Shown: positions 8,329 to 18,100 of the stretch, piece by piece | Position numbering within the stretch: position 1 is the stretch's first letter | Layout: every line of letters starts with the position of its first letter | Assembly (NCBI RefSeq): GCF_009176305.1 | Contig: NZ_BLAJ01000002.1 | Span: 248,001 to 312,000 of the forward strand | From: Martinezella dioscoreae | Lineage (GTDB): Bacteria; Pseudomonadota; Alphaproteobacteria; Rhizobiales; Rhizobiaceae | Direction: 5' to 3' | Length of the DNA: 64,000 nt | The notes under the pieces: model-generated | Told to the model about the DNA's origin: nothing | The model's input: the letters and a program-made list of their open reading frames with translations, nothing else | Database searches by the model: none | Translations under genes and position numbers: made by a program

Positions 8329-8975
8329 GCCAAGACCGCGCGCTTATCCTCGACTTTGGCGGCGTCGTTACCCGCACCCTGTTCGAAACCCATGACATCA
8401 CCGAGCGCACGCTCGGCCTTCCCAAGGGATCGCTAACCTGGCTCGGCCCGTTCGACACGACGACGGACCCGCTTTGGGTCGAAATGCAGAACCGCGAGAT
8501 CACCGAACGCGACTATTGGCTGAAGCGCACGAAGGAAGTCGGCAAGCTGGTCGGCGAAAACTGGACGGACATGCAGACCTTCGTGCGCCGGGCGCGCGGC
8601 GCCGAGCCGGAGCTGGTCCTGCGGCCAGAAGCCCGCGACGCCATCCTGCGCACCAAGGAGGCCGGCCTCAAGCTGGCAATCCTGTCGAACGAACTCGACC
8701 TTTTCTATGGCGTCGAATTCCGTCAGCGCTTTCCGCTGATCGAGCTTTTCGACGTCATCGTCGATGCCACCTACACGAAGATCCTGAAACCCGATCCCCG
8801 CGCCTACGAGCTCGTCCTTGCCGAGCTCAAGCTGCCGCGCGAGGCCTGCGTCTTCGTCGACGACCAGAAGAAGAACATCGAGGGCGCCGAAGCCGTGAAC
8901 CTCCCTCACGTGCATTTCGACGTGACCCGCCCTGCCGAAAGCTATGCTCGCGCACTTGCGATGCTGGGACTCTGA
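8325..8975 (+). CDS. HAD-superfamily hydrolase (subfamily IA)
   Basis: This 216-residue protein begins with the HAD motif I variant ILDFGGVVT (residues 8-16). Motif II is in LAILSNELD, the conserved Lys in TKILKPDP and the acidic motif in CVFVDDQKKNIEGA. The first aspartate (Asp10) is present, but the usual DxD second aspartate is replaced (D-F-G), as in the group resembling the N-terminal domain of epoxide hydrolase. Phosphatase activity is therefore uncertain. The ATG overlaps the preceding stop (ATGA). Standing in an operon with a putative kinase and phospho-lyase, it might remove phosphate from a dead-end phosphoester, but this is speculative. Confidence 0.82.
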   Translation: MSQDRALILDFGGVVTRTLFETHDITERTLGLPKGSLTWLGPFDTTTDPLWVEMQNREITERDYWLKRTKEVGKLVGENWTDMQTFVRRARGAEPELVLRPEARDAILRTKEAGLKLAILSNELDLFYGVEFRQRFPLIELFDVIVDATYTKILKPDPRAYELVLAELKLPREACVFVDDQKKNIEGAEAVNLPHVHFDVTRPAESYARALAMLGL

Positions 8976-8992
8976 ACCAAGAGGAATTTGAC

Positions 8993-10348
8993 ATGCGTGA
9001 GACCAATTTCATCATCGAAAACAACGCCCGTCACCTGTGGCATCCGATGGCTCATCCTGCTGAGATGCAGGCCAATCCGCCGCGCATCATCAACTCAGGC
9101 GAAGGCGTCGAAATCGTCGATATCCAGGGCAAGAAAGTGCTCGACGCGGTCGGGGGCCTCTGGAATGTCAATCTCGGCTACTCCTGCGAGCCGGTGAAAA
9201 AGGCGATCCGCGACCAGCTCGACGAACTGCCTTATTATTCGACCTTCCGCGGCACGACGAACTCACCCCTGATCGAACTGTCCTACGAGCTTGCCGAATG
9301 GTTCAAGCCGGACGGCCTCAGCCGTTCCTTCTTCACCTCCGGCGGCTCGGATTCGGTCGAGACCTGTCTGCGGCTGGCGCGCCAGTACCACAAGGTCAAT
9401 GGTCAGCCCGAACGCACCAAGTTCGTCGCGCTGAAGAAAGGCTATCACGGCACGCATTTTGGCGGCGCCTCCGTCAACGGCAACCAGAACTTCCGCCGCA
9501 ACTACGAGCCGCTGCTTCCAGGCGTCTTCCACCTGCCGGCACCCTTCACCTACCGCAATCCCTTCAACACCACCGATGGCGCGGAGATCGCGGCTGCTAT
9601 TGGCAGGCTCTTCGAAGACGAAATCGCTTTCCAGGGTGCCGACACCATTGCGGCCCTGATCGTCGAACCGGTGCTCGGCGCCGGCGGCGTCATCGTTCCG
9701 CACGAGACCTTCCTGCCGCTGATGCGCGAGATCTGCGATCGGCACGGCATCCTGCTGATCGCCGACGAAGTGATCACCGCCTTCGGCCGCACCGGCGCCT
9801 GGACCGGATCGCGTCTCTGGGGCGTGCAGCCGGACATGATGTCGACGGCCAAAGCGATCACCAACGGCTACTTCCCCTTCGGCGCGGTGATGATCTCCGA
9901 CAAGGTGGCGCAGGTCTTCGAAGGCAACAAGGGCGCTGTCGGCAGCATCGGCCATGGTTACACCTATTCCGGCCATCCGGTCGGTGCCGCCGCAGCCCTT
10001 GCCACCTTGAAGGAAACCAAGCGACTCAATGTCGTCGATAATGCGGCTGCTCGTGGCGAAGAACTGCTCGCCGGCCTGAAAAAGCTGCAGGACAAGCACG
10101 AACTGGTGGGCGATGTGCGCGGCAAGGGCCTGATGTGCGCCCTCGAACTCGTCAGCGATCGTGCAAAGAAAAGTGGCGCAGCTAAGGACGTCATTCAGAA
10201 GGTGCAGGACGCGACCTATGATGCCGGCGTTCTGGTCCGCACCTCCGGCGCCAATGTCATCATGTCGCCGCCGCTCATCGTGACGGCGGAGAATGTCCAG
10301 ACCATCCTGACCGCGCTCGACGCAGGTCTCACCGCGGCAAGGGGCTGA
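8993..10348 (+). CDS. Class III PLP aminotransferase (omega-amine:pyruvate type)
   Basis: This 451-residue fold-type I enzyme has the PLP Schiff-base lysine Lys287 in MSTAKAITNGYFP. The cofactor-binding aspartate is in LLIADEVITAFGRTG, and the substrate region YSGHPVGAAAALATL follows. It resembles omega-amine or beta-alanine:pyruvate aminotransferases, which deaminate terminal amines to aldehydes. The ATG at 8993 follows AAGAGGAA with a 7-base gap and gives the usual family N terminus (ENNARHLWHPMAHP). It lies 17 bp after the HAD gene and 2 bp before the next aminotransferase-like gene. Together with the aldehyde dehydrogenase it could convert tyramine- or dopamine-like amines to arylacetic acids; substrate not proven. 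Confidence 0.9.
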   Translation: MRETNFIIENNARHLWHPMAHPAEMQANPPRIINSGEGVEIVDIQGKKVLDAVGGLWNVNLGYSCEPVKKAIRDQLDELPYYSTFRGTTNSPLIELSYELAEWFKPDGLSRSFFTSGGSDSVETCLRLARQYHKVNGQPERTKFVALKKGYHGTHFGGASVNGNQNFRRNYEPLLPGVFHLPAPFTYRNPFNTTDGAEIAAAIGRLFEDEIAFQGADTIAALIVEPVLGAGGVIVPHETFLPLMREICDRHGILLIADEVITAFGRTGAWTGSRLWGVQPDMMSTAKAITNGYFPFGAVMISDKVAQVFEGNKGAVGSIGHGYTYSGHPVGAAAALATLKETKRLNVVDNAAARGEELLAGLKKLQDKHELVGDVRGKGLMCALELVSDRAKKSGAAKDVIQKVQDATYDAGVLVRTSGANVIMSPPLIVTAENVQTILTALDAGLTAARG

Positions 10349-10350
10349 TC

Positions 10351-11634
10351 ATGTCCGACAATGCAGCCCTCATCGCGCGTCGCGAACGGCTTCTCGGCCG
10401 GAACATGTCGCTCTTTTATGACGACCCCGTGCATCTGGTGCGCGGCGAAGGCGTCTGGCTCTGGGATGCCGATGGGAAAAAGTACCTCGATTGCTACAAC
10501 AATGTGCCGCATGTCGGCCATTGCCACCCGCGCGTGGTGGAAGCGATCGCGCGGCAGGCCTCGACGCTGAACACGCATACGCGCTACCTGCACGAAGGCA
10601 TACTTGATTATGTCGAGCGGCTGACGGCAACCTTCGATAAGAGCCTCAACGCGGCGATCCTGACCTGCACGGGCAGCGAAGCCAATGACGTGGCGCTGCG
10701 CGTGGCACAGGCCATGACCGGCAAAACCGGCGTTATCGCCACCAACCACACCTATCACGGCAACACGGCCGCCGTGTCGCAGCTGTCGACCCGCATGCCG
10801 CCGGTTGGCGGCTTCGGCGGCCATGTGCGCCACGTGCCGGCGCCGGACAGCTATCGCCCGCTCGGCGGCGAAGGCGGAGAGGCCTTTGCTATGACCTTTG
10901 CGGCCGAAGTGGAGAAAGCGATTGCCTCGCTTCAGGAGAGCCCGCACGGCTTTTCGGCCATCATCATCGATCCGTTCTTCGCCAATGAAGGCTTTCCCGA
11001 TCTGCCGCCGGGTTTTCTCGACAAAACGGTTGCCGCCGTGCGCAAGGCGGGCGGCCTCGTGATTACCGACGAGGTACAGCCCGGTTTCGGCCGGACCGGC
11101 ACGCATATGTGGGGTCACCAGCACGCTGGCATCGTTCCCGATATCGTCACGCTCGGCAAGCCGATGGCCAACGGCCATCCGGTCGGCGGCGTCATTGCCA
11201 ATGTCGATACGATCAACACTTTTCGCAAAGCGTTCCGCTATTTCAACACCTTCGGCGGCAATCCGGTCTCCTGCGCGGCAGCCATGGCGGTTCTCGATGT
11301 CATCGAGGATGAGAACCTTATCGAGAATGCCCGCAATGTCGGCGAATATACGCGCGACGCGTTCAAGCGGCTGGCCGAGAAGCACTCGATCATCGGCGAC
11401 GTGCGCGGCAGTGGCCTCTTCATGGGCACTGAGTTTGTGCTGGACAGGCAGACGAAGGAGCCGGCTACCGCTGAGGCAACCCGGATCATCAACGCCATGC
11501 GCGAACGCGGCGTGCTGATGGGCAAGATCGGCATTCACCAATGCGCCACGAAGATCCGACCGCCCATGCCGTTTACCCGGAGCAATGCCGACTACATGTT
11601 GTCGATCTTCGACGATGTCCTATCCGGCCTGTGA
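10351..11634 (+). CDS. AGXT2L-type class III PLP enzyme, probable amino-alcohol-phosphate phospho-lyase
   Basis: The 427-residue PLP enzyme starts two bases after the previous stop. Its sequence follows the animal AGXT2L1/AGXT2L2 branch (ethanolamine-phosphate and 5-phosphohydroxylysine phospho-lyases) more than transaminases. Matching blocks are RERLLGRNMSLFYDDPVHLVRG, YLDCYNNVPHVGHCHP, LNTHTRYLHEGILDYVERL and FNTFGGNPVSCAAAMAVL. The Schiff-base lysine is Lys270 in LGKPMANGHPVGG. Such enzymes eliminate phosphate and ammonia from a phosphorylated amino alcohol to leave an aldehyde. The kinase gene immediately downstream supports that reaction. The ordinary transaminase at 8993 is clearly different, so the pair is not a simple duplication. 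The substrate is unknown; a beta-hydroxy aromatic amine is my preferred guess. Confidence 0.8.
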   Translation: MSDNAALIARRERLLGRNMSLFYDDPVHLVRGEGVWLWDADGKKYLDCYNNVPHVGHCHPRVVEAIARQASTLNTHTRYLHEGILDYVERLTATFDKSLNAAILTCTGSEANDVALRVAQAMTGKTGVIATNHTYHGNTAAVSQLSTRMPPVGGFGGHVRHVPAPDSYRPLGGEGGEAFAMTFAAEVEKAIASLQESPHGFSAIIIDPFFANEGFPDLPPGFLDKTVAAVRKAGGLVITDEVQPGFGRTGTHMWGHQHAGIVPDIVTLGKPMANGHPVGGVIANVDTINTFRKAFRYFNTFGGNPVSCAAAMAVLDVIEDENLIENARNVGEYTRDAFKRLAEKHSIIGDVRGSGLFMGTEFVLDRQTKEPATAEATRIINAMRERGVLMGKIGIHQCATKIRPPMPFTRSNADYMLSIFDDVLSGL

Positions 11635-11640
11635 GGCAAT

Positions 11641-12660
11641 ATGGCTGATCAATTGCCTCAGGCCATCCGCGATGCCCTGCAGAGACGTGCGCTGGAGGCC
11701 CTCGACCATTGGCCAGTGCAGGCCCATGAACCTCTCCTGATGAAATATCGAGAGAATGCCGTCTTCCGCATCACGCTGGAGGATGGTCAGTTCGCCGCAC
11801 TGCGGCTCCATCGGCCGGGCTACCATGACGAGACGAGCCTGCGCTCGGAACTGCACTTTATGGCGGCGCTCAAGCTCGGCGGCCTTGATGTGCCGAGTCC
11901 CGTTGCGACAAGCAGAAAGCAGAGCCTCGTCCGACTGCCAGCCAACAGGCATTTTGCCGAACAGCATGCCGACGTGGTGAGCTGGATCGACGGCGTGCCA
12001 CTTGGCCAAAGTGGCGTGCCGCTGTCGCATTCGGCCGAGATGCAGGCCGACATCTTCTTTCGCGTCGGACAGAGCATGGCGACCATGCACGAACTTGCCG
12101 ATGCTTGGGAGCCTCCGGAGCGTTTTCGCCGCCCAGCATGGAACGTCGAGGGTTTGGTCGGCGAAAAGCCGTTATGGGGTCGCTTCTGGGATTGCCGGGG
12201 CCTTTCGTCCGAGAGCACCACTGCGCTCTCGGCATTACGCGACGAACTACGCCGCACCCTTGGAGATGCAGAAGCTCAAGACTTCGATTACGGGCTGATC
12301 CATGCCGATCTGGTGCGGGAAAACATCTTTCTGACGGGAGCCGACGGCGATGTCGCCTTCATCGATTTCGACGATGCGGGACATGGTTTCCGCCTGTTCG
12401 ATCTTGCCACCACCCTACTCAAGAACCGCAGAGAGCCCGCCTATCCTGCAATCGAGCAAGCGCTGATAGCAGGTTATCGCAGCCGGCGATCCCTCTCCGA
12501 CGCGGCGCTGGCGGCCCTGCCCCTATTCATGGTGCTGAGGAGCCTTACATATATTGGATGGCTCGCGGGACGTCCGGAAATTCCGGGCAGTGTCGAGCGT
12601 CTGTCGCGTTACGTCAATGAAAGCCTGAAGATGGCAAGAGAGCTCGACTTTGCCGCTTGA
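11641..12660 (+). CDS. APH/hydroxylysine-kinase-type small-molecule kinase
   Basis: This 339-residue protein kinase-like phosphotransferase has the catalytic loop His221-Ala-Asp223-Leu-Val-Arg-Glu-Asn228 and the metal-binding segment IDFDDAG (Asp242/Asp244). An N-lobe strand pair RENAVFRITLEDGQFAALRLHRPGYH lies near residues 35-60. This is the APH/choline-kinase fold, which phosphorylates hydroxyls of amines and amino sugars; the mammalian hydroxylysine kinase belongs here. The gene begins 6 bp after the phospho-lyase homologue. Kinase plus phospho-lyase together would phosphorylate an amino alcohol and eliminate phosphate and ammonia. Antibiotic resistance is much less likely in this operon. 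It is the last gene before the HpaR-like site that begins the hpaF operon. Confidence 0.85.
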   Translation: MADQLPQAIRDALQRRALEALDHWPVQAHEPLLMKYRENAVFRITLEDGQFAALRLHRPGYHDETSLRSELHFMAALKLGGLDVPSPVATSRKQSLVRLPANRHFAEQHADVVSWIDGVPLGQSGVPLSHSAEMQADIFFRVGQSMATMHELADAWEPPERFRRPAWNVEGLVGEKPLWGRFWDCRGLSSESTTALSALRDELRRTLGDAEAQDFDYGLIHADLVRENIFLTGADGDVAFIDFDDAGHGFRLFDLATTLLKNRREPAYPAIEQALIAGYRSRRSLSDAALAALPLFMVLRSLTYIGWLAGRPEIPGSVERLSRYVNESLKMARELDFAA

Positions 12661-12674
12661 CATCTGCGAGATAT

Positions 12675-12692
12675 TTATTAACGTGTTAAGTA
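12675..12692 (-). promoter_or_regulatory. Candidate HpaR operator, site A (hpaF operon)
   Basis: On the minus strand the sequence is TACTTAACACGTTAATAA. It contains a TTAAC-N2-GTTAA inverted repeat and ends 22 bp before the hpaF start. It differs from the site upstream of feaR at only two of eighteen positions. MarR-type HpaR repressors of homoprotocatechuate pathways bind pseudo-palindromes close to the hpa promoter, and the hpaR gene is present at 32.5 kb. Confidence 0.65.
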
Positions 12693-12714
12693 ATTACGGT
12701 CTCGGGAGGACTCA

Positions 12715-13101
12715 ATGCCACATCTCGCCATCGAATATTCGGCCAATCTGGAGGGTCGCGCCGATATCGGTGCGCTCTGCGAGCGGCTGCTGGAAACGGT
12801 CCTGGAGACCGGACTTTTCGAGGTCGGGGCTGTGCGCGTGCGCGCCTTTCGCGCCGATCACTATGCCATCGCCGACAGACTGCCCGAAAACGCCTTCGTC
12901 GATCTGAACTTCCGCATCGGCAAGGGCCGCACGGAAGGCGAAAAGAAACGCACCGGCGAGGCAATCTTCGCCGTGGCGATCGATGTTCTCGGCCCGCTTT
13001 TCGAGACGCCGCATTTCGCCCTTTCGCTTGAGATCCGCGAGATCGATGCGGAGCTCAGCTGGAAGAAGAACGCCATTCATCCGCGGCTTCGCGGCAAGTG
13101 A
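12715..13101 (+). CDS. hpaF: 5-carboxymethyl-2-hydroxymuconate delta-isomerase
   Basis: The 128-residue protein of the CHMI/tautomerase superfamily begins Met-Pro (MPHLAIEYSANLEG). After Met removal Pro1 is the catalytic base in this family. It isomerises 5-carboxymethyl-2-hydroxymuconate in homoprotocatechuate meta-cleavage. The length equals that of E. coli HpaF/HpcD, and the C-terminal NFRIGKGRTEGEKKR block is typical. The start follows GGGAGGA. It is the first gene behind the TTAACA operator and so probably heads the hpaFED-gabD-GHI operon. Confidence 0.92.
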   Translation: MPHLAIEYSANLEGRADIGALCERLLETVLETGLFEVGAVRVRAFRADHYAIADRLPENAFVDLNFRIGKGRTEGEKKRTGEAIFAVAIDVLGPLFETPHFALSLEIREIDAELSWKKNAIHPRLRGK

Positions 13102-13142
13102 CATTCCCTTCGTGGGACGACATAACACCAAAGGAATAGACG

Positions 13143-14660
<1,518 letters not shown>

Positions 14661-14699
14661 GCCGCTAATATCTATAAGTACGCATAAGAGGAGGAACAA

Positions 14700-15680
14700 A
14701 TGCCCCTGCCGAAACCCAATCTCTATCCGCCTTTCAACATCGTGCGTCTCAGCCATGTCGAATTCGGCGTCACCGATCTTGCCAAATCCCGCGCCTTCTA
14801 TGTCGACACGCTCGGCCTGCAGGTGACGGATGAAACGGCCGATACGATCTATCTCAGGGCAATGGAGGAACGCGGCCACCACTGCATCGTGCTGAAGAAA
14901 TCCGACAAGGCCGAAGCCCGCGATCTCGGCTTCAAAGTCTTCAGCGACGAGGATCTCGACAAGGCGGCGCACTTCTTCAAGGGCAAGAATCTGCCGGTCG
15001 AATGGATCGAGCGCCCCTATCAGGCGCGCACCTTCCGTACCCGCGACCCGCATGGCATACCCCTCGAATTCTATTCTAGGATGGACCGTCTGCCGCCGAT
15101 CCACCAGAAATACGCCCTCTACAAGGGCGTGAAGCCGCTGCGCATCGACCATTTCAACTGCTTCTCTACCAATGTCGATGAAAGCGTCGCCTTCTATAAC
15201 GAGCTCGGCTTCCGCGTGACCGAATATACCGAGGATGCGGAAACAGGCCGCCTCTGGGCCGCCTGGACGCATCGCAAGGGCGGCGTCCACGACATCGCCT
15301 TCACCAACGGCCGCGGTCCACGCCTGCACCACACCGCCTTCTGGGTGCCGACGCCGCTCAACATCATCGACCTGCTAGACCTGATGGCGACGACCGGCTG
15401 GGTCGCCAATATCGAGCGCGGCCCGGGCCGCCACGGCATCTCCAACGCCTTCTTCCTCTATATTCTCGATCCCGATGGCCACCGCATCGAAATCTATTGC
15501 TCGGACTATCAGACGGTCGATCCCGATCTGGAACCGATCAAGTGGGACCTCAAGGATCCGCAGCGCCAGACATTGTGGGGCGCACCCGCTCCCAAATCCT
15601 GGTTCGAACATGGTAGCCTGTTTGCCGGTGCGGAAGTCGCCGAGCCCGATCTGAAGGCACAGCCGATTATCGCGCCTTAA
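14700..15680 (+). CDS. hpaD: Homoprotocatechuate 2,3-dioxygenase, vicinal-oxygen-chelate type
   Basis: This 326-residue extradiol dioxygenase has two VOC domains (about 10-130 and 145-270). Likely metal ligands are His151 in RIDHFNCF, a His of the pair 210-211 in LHHTAFW and Glu264 in HRIEIYCSDY. His197 and Tyr254 occupy the positions of the acid-base His and second-sphere Tyr known from the Brevibacterium enzyme. It opens the 3,4-dihydroxyphenylacetate ring. It is unrelated in fold to the LigB-type HpaD of E. coli, so this pathway uses the Gram-positive-style ring-cleaving enzyme. The strong ribosome site AAGAGGAGGAA precedes the ATG at 14700. Confidence 0.94.
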   Translation: MPLPKPNLYPPFNIVRLSHVEFGVTDLAKSRAFYVDTLGLQVTDETADTIYLRAMEERGHHCIVLKKSDKAEARDLGFKVFSDEDLDKAAHFFKGKNLPVEWIERPYQARTFRTRDPHGIPLEFYSRMDRLPPIHQKYALYKGVKPLRIDHFNCFSTNVDESVAFYNELGFRVTEYTEDAETGRLWAAWTHRKGGVHDIAFTNGRGPRLHHTAFWVPTPLNIIDLLDLMATTGWVANIERGPGRHGISNAFFLYILDPDGHRIEIYCSDYQTVDPDLEPIKWDLKDPQRQTLWGAPAPKSWFEHGSLFAGAEVAEPDLKAQPIIAP

Positions 15681-15749
15681 GCGTTACCCTTGAGAGCGGG
15701 TGAAAGACGCCCGCTCCTCATCAACGTTCGAAAGCGCGAGGAGTCCGTC

Positions 15750-17204
15750 ATGAATTTGAAAGACGCAACATTGTTCCGGCAAGCCGCATTGGTCGGCGGC
15801 GAGTGGATCGAGGCCGATCCCTCCAACGCGATCAAGGTCGACAACCCCGCAACGGGCGAGATCATCGGCCTCGTTCCCAATCTGGGCGCGGCCGAGACCA
15901 AAAAGGCGATTGCCGCAGCCGAAGCCGCGCAGAAGGAATGGGCCGCCCGCACCGCCAAGGAGCGCTCCGGCATCCTCAGGCGCTGGTTCGAGCTGATGAT
16001 GGAAAACCAGGATGACCTCGGACGCATCCTGACGGCCGAACAGGGCAAGCCGCTGCCTGAAGCCAAGGGCGAAATCGCCTATGGCGCCAGCTTTATCGAA
16101 TGGTTTGCCGAGGAAGCCCGCCGCGTCTATGGCGACATCATTCCCGGCCACCAGAAGGACAAGCGTATTCTGGTCATGAAGCAGCCGATCGGCGTGGTCG
16201 CGGCGATCACCCCCTGGAATTTCCCGAATGCGATGATCACCCGCAAGGCCGGACCGGCCTTTGCCGCCGGCTGCGCCATGGTGCTGAAACCTGCCTCGCA
16301 GACGCCGTTCTCGGCCATTGCAATCGCCATTCTTGCCGAGCGCGCCGGCCTGCCCAAGGGCCTCTTCAGCGTCCTGACCGGCTCGGCCCGCGCCATCGGC
16401 GGCGAGATGACCGCAAGTCCCGTCGTGCGCAAGCTCACCTTCACCGGCTCGACGGAAGTCGGCGCCGAGCTCTACAAGCAGAGCGCGCCGACCATCAAAA
16501 AACTCGGGCTGGAGCTCGGCGGCAATGCACCCTTCATCGTATTTGACGATGCCGATCTCGATGCCGCCGTCGAAGGCGCGATGATCGCCAAATTCCGCAA
16601 CAATGGCCAGACTTGCGTCTGCGCCAACCGTCTCTACGTGCAGGACGGCGTTTATGATGCCTTTGCCGAAAAACTCTCGAAGGCGGTCAGCTCGCTGAAG
16701 ACTGGTAACGGCTTCGATGAAGGCATCAATCTCGGCCCGCTGATCGACGAGGCGGCCCTTGCCAAAGTCGAAGAGCATGTCGCCGATGCGCTTTCCAAGG
16801 GCGGCCGCGTCGTTGCCGGCGGCCATCGCCACCAGCTCGGTGGACGCTTTTATGAGGCGACGGTACTTGCCGACGTCACGCCTGCCATGGCCGTAGCCAG
16901 GGAAGAAACCTTCGGTCCCGTGGCTCCCCTCTTCCGCTTCAAGGATGAGGCCGATGTCATTGCACAGGCCAACGACACCGAGTTCGGCCTTGCCTCCTAT
17001 TTCTATGCCAAGGATCTCGCTCGCGTCTTCCGCGTCGCCGAAGCCCTGGAGTATGGCATGGTTGGCGTCAATACCGGCTTGATCTCGACAGCCGAAGCGC
17101 CGTTCGGCGGCATCAAGCTTTCCGGCCTCGGCCGTGAGGGTTCACGCTACGGAATCGAGGAATTCACCGAAATCAAATATGTCTGCCTCGGCGGCGTCAT
17201 CTGA
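15750..17204 (+). CDS. gabD: Succinate-semialdehyde dehydrogenase [NADP+]
   Basis: The 484-residue aldehyde dehydrogenase matches GabD in length. The catalytic Cys289 is in GQTCVCANR with the extra Cys291 typical of GabD, and the general base Glu is in LELGGNAP. The N terminus MNLKDATLFRQAALVGGEW and C terminus SRYGIEEFTEIKYVCLGG are GabD-like. I chose the ATG at 15750, with GCGAGGAG just before it, over an earlier in-frame ATG without a ribosome site. Here it oxidises the succinic semialdehyde released by HpaI, completing the route to succinate. E. coli hpa clusters lack a dedicated copy, so including gabD makes the operon self-sufficient. Confidence 0.92.
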   Translation: MNLKDATLFRQAALVGGEWIEADPSNAIKVDNPATGEIIGLVPNLGAAETKKAIAAAEAAQKEWAARTAKERSGILRRWFELMMENQDDLGRILTAEQGKPLPEAKGEIAYGASFIEWFAEEARRVYGDIIPGHQKDKRILVMKQPIGVVAAITPWNFPNAMITRKAGPAFAAGCAMVLKPASQTPFSAIAIAILAERAGLPKGLFSVLTGSARAIGGEMTASPVVRKLTFTGSTEVGAELYKQSAPTIKKLGLELGGNAPFIVFDDADLDAAVEGAMIAKFRNNGQTCVCANRLYVQDGVYDAFAEKLSKAVSSLKTGNGFDEGINLGPLIDEAALAKVEEHVADALSKGGRVVAGGHRHQLGGRFYEATVLADVTPAMAVAREETFGPVAPLFRFKDEADVIAQANDTEFGLASYFYAKDLARVFRVAEALEYGMVGVNTGLISTAEAPFGGIKLSGLGREGSRYGIEEFTEIKYVCLGGVI

Positions 17205-17227
17205 GGTCAAGAGAAGGCCATGAAAGC

Positions 17228-18100
17228 ATGACCCATCCCAGATTCCTGTCTTTTTCGAGAAACGGCCGTCATCGCTACGGGCTCGCGGTCGACGGCGGTG
17301 TCGTCGACCTCTCGGCCCGCCATGGCGCGACATGGCCGACGCTGCGCGAAGTGATCGAGGCCGGTCGCCTCGTTCAACTCGCCGAGGAAGCCAAGACGTT
17401 AAAGCCGGATTTCGCGCTCGACGACATTCGCTTCGAAATTCCCATTCCGTCACCGGAAAAGATCATTTGCGTCGGGGTCAATTTCCCCGATCGCAACGAG
17501 GAGTACAAGGATGGGCAGGCCGCTCCCCCCAATCCCTCGCTTTTCATTCGCTTTCCGCGGTCGTTCACCGGGCACGATCAGCCCCTGATCCGCCCGCCGG
17601 AAAGCCCGCAGCTCGATTATGAAGGCGAGGTCGTCATCGTCATCGGCAAAGGCGGTCGCCGCATTGCCGAGGCCGATGCCTTCTCGCATATTGCAGCTCT
17701 TTCGCTCTGCAATGAGGGCACGATCCGCGACTGGGTGCGGCATGCGAAGTTCAACGTCACCCAGGGCAAGAACTTCGACAATACCGGCTCGATCGGCCCG
17801 TGGCTGATCCCCTTCACGGATGCGGCCCAGCTTGAAGACATAGCGCTCGCGACCCGCGTCAATGGCGAGGTGCGCCAGAGCGACCGCACCAGCCGAATGA
17901 TCTTCTCCTTCCGCAAGATCATCAACTACATCTCCACTTTCACTACGCTCGTTCCCGGCGACGTCATCGTCACGGGCACGCCGACGGGCGCCGGCGCCCG
18001 CTTCGATCCGCCGATCTGGCTAAAGCCGGGCGATGTCGTCGAAGTCGAAGCCGATGGCCTCGGCATCCTGAAAAATACCATTGCCGACGAGGTGCGCTGA
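17228..18100 (+). CDS. hpaG: Fumarylacetoacetate-hydrolase-family decarboxylase/isomerase (HpaG-like, single domain)
   Basis: This 290-residue FAH-family protein has the metal-binding block LDYEGEVVIVIGKGGRRI near residues 125-142 and the C-terminal TGTPTGAGARFDPP with GDVVEVEADGLG. In the hpa pathway HpaG decarboxylates 5-oxopent-3-ene-1,2,5-tricarboxylate and isomerises the product. E. coli HpaG is a tandem of two FAH domains (about 430 residues); this one has a single domain. Either one domain does both steps as a homodimer, or the isomerisation is done elsewhere. It overlaps hpaH by one base (TGATG). Other FAH hydrolases look similar, but the context favours HpaG. Confidence 0.85.
   Translation: MTHPRFLSFSRNGRHRYGLAVDGGVVDLSARHGATWPTLREVIEAGRLVQLAEEAKTLKPDFALDDIRFEIPIPSPEKIICVGVNFPDRNEEYKDGQAAPPNPSLFIRFPRSFTGHDQPLIRPPESPQLDYEGEVVIVIGKGGRRIAEADAFSHIAALSLCNEGTIRDWVRHAKFNVTQGKNFDNTGSIGPWLIPFTDAAQLEDIALATRVNGEVRQSDRTSRMIFSFRKIINYISTFTTLVPGDVIVTGTPTGAGARFDPPIWLKPGDVVEVEADGLGILKNTIADEVR

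Noticed and set aside
11641..12660. Aminoglycoside resistance phosphotransferase
   Set aside because: The APH fold is shared by many metabolite kinases, and the operon context with an AGXT2L-type lyase fits a catabolic kinase much better.
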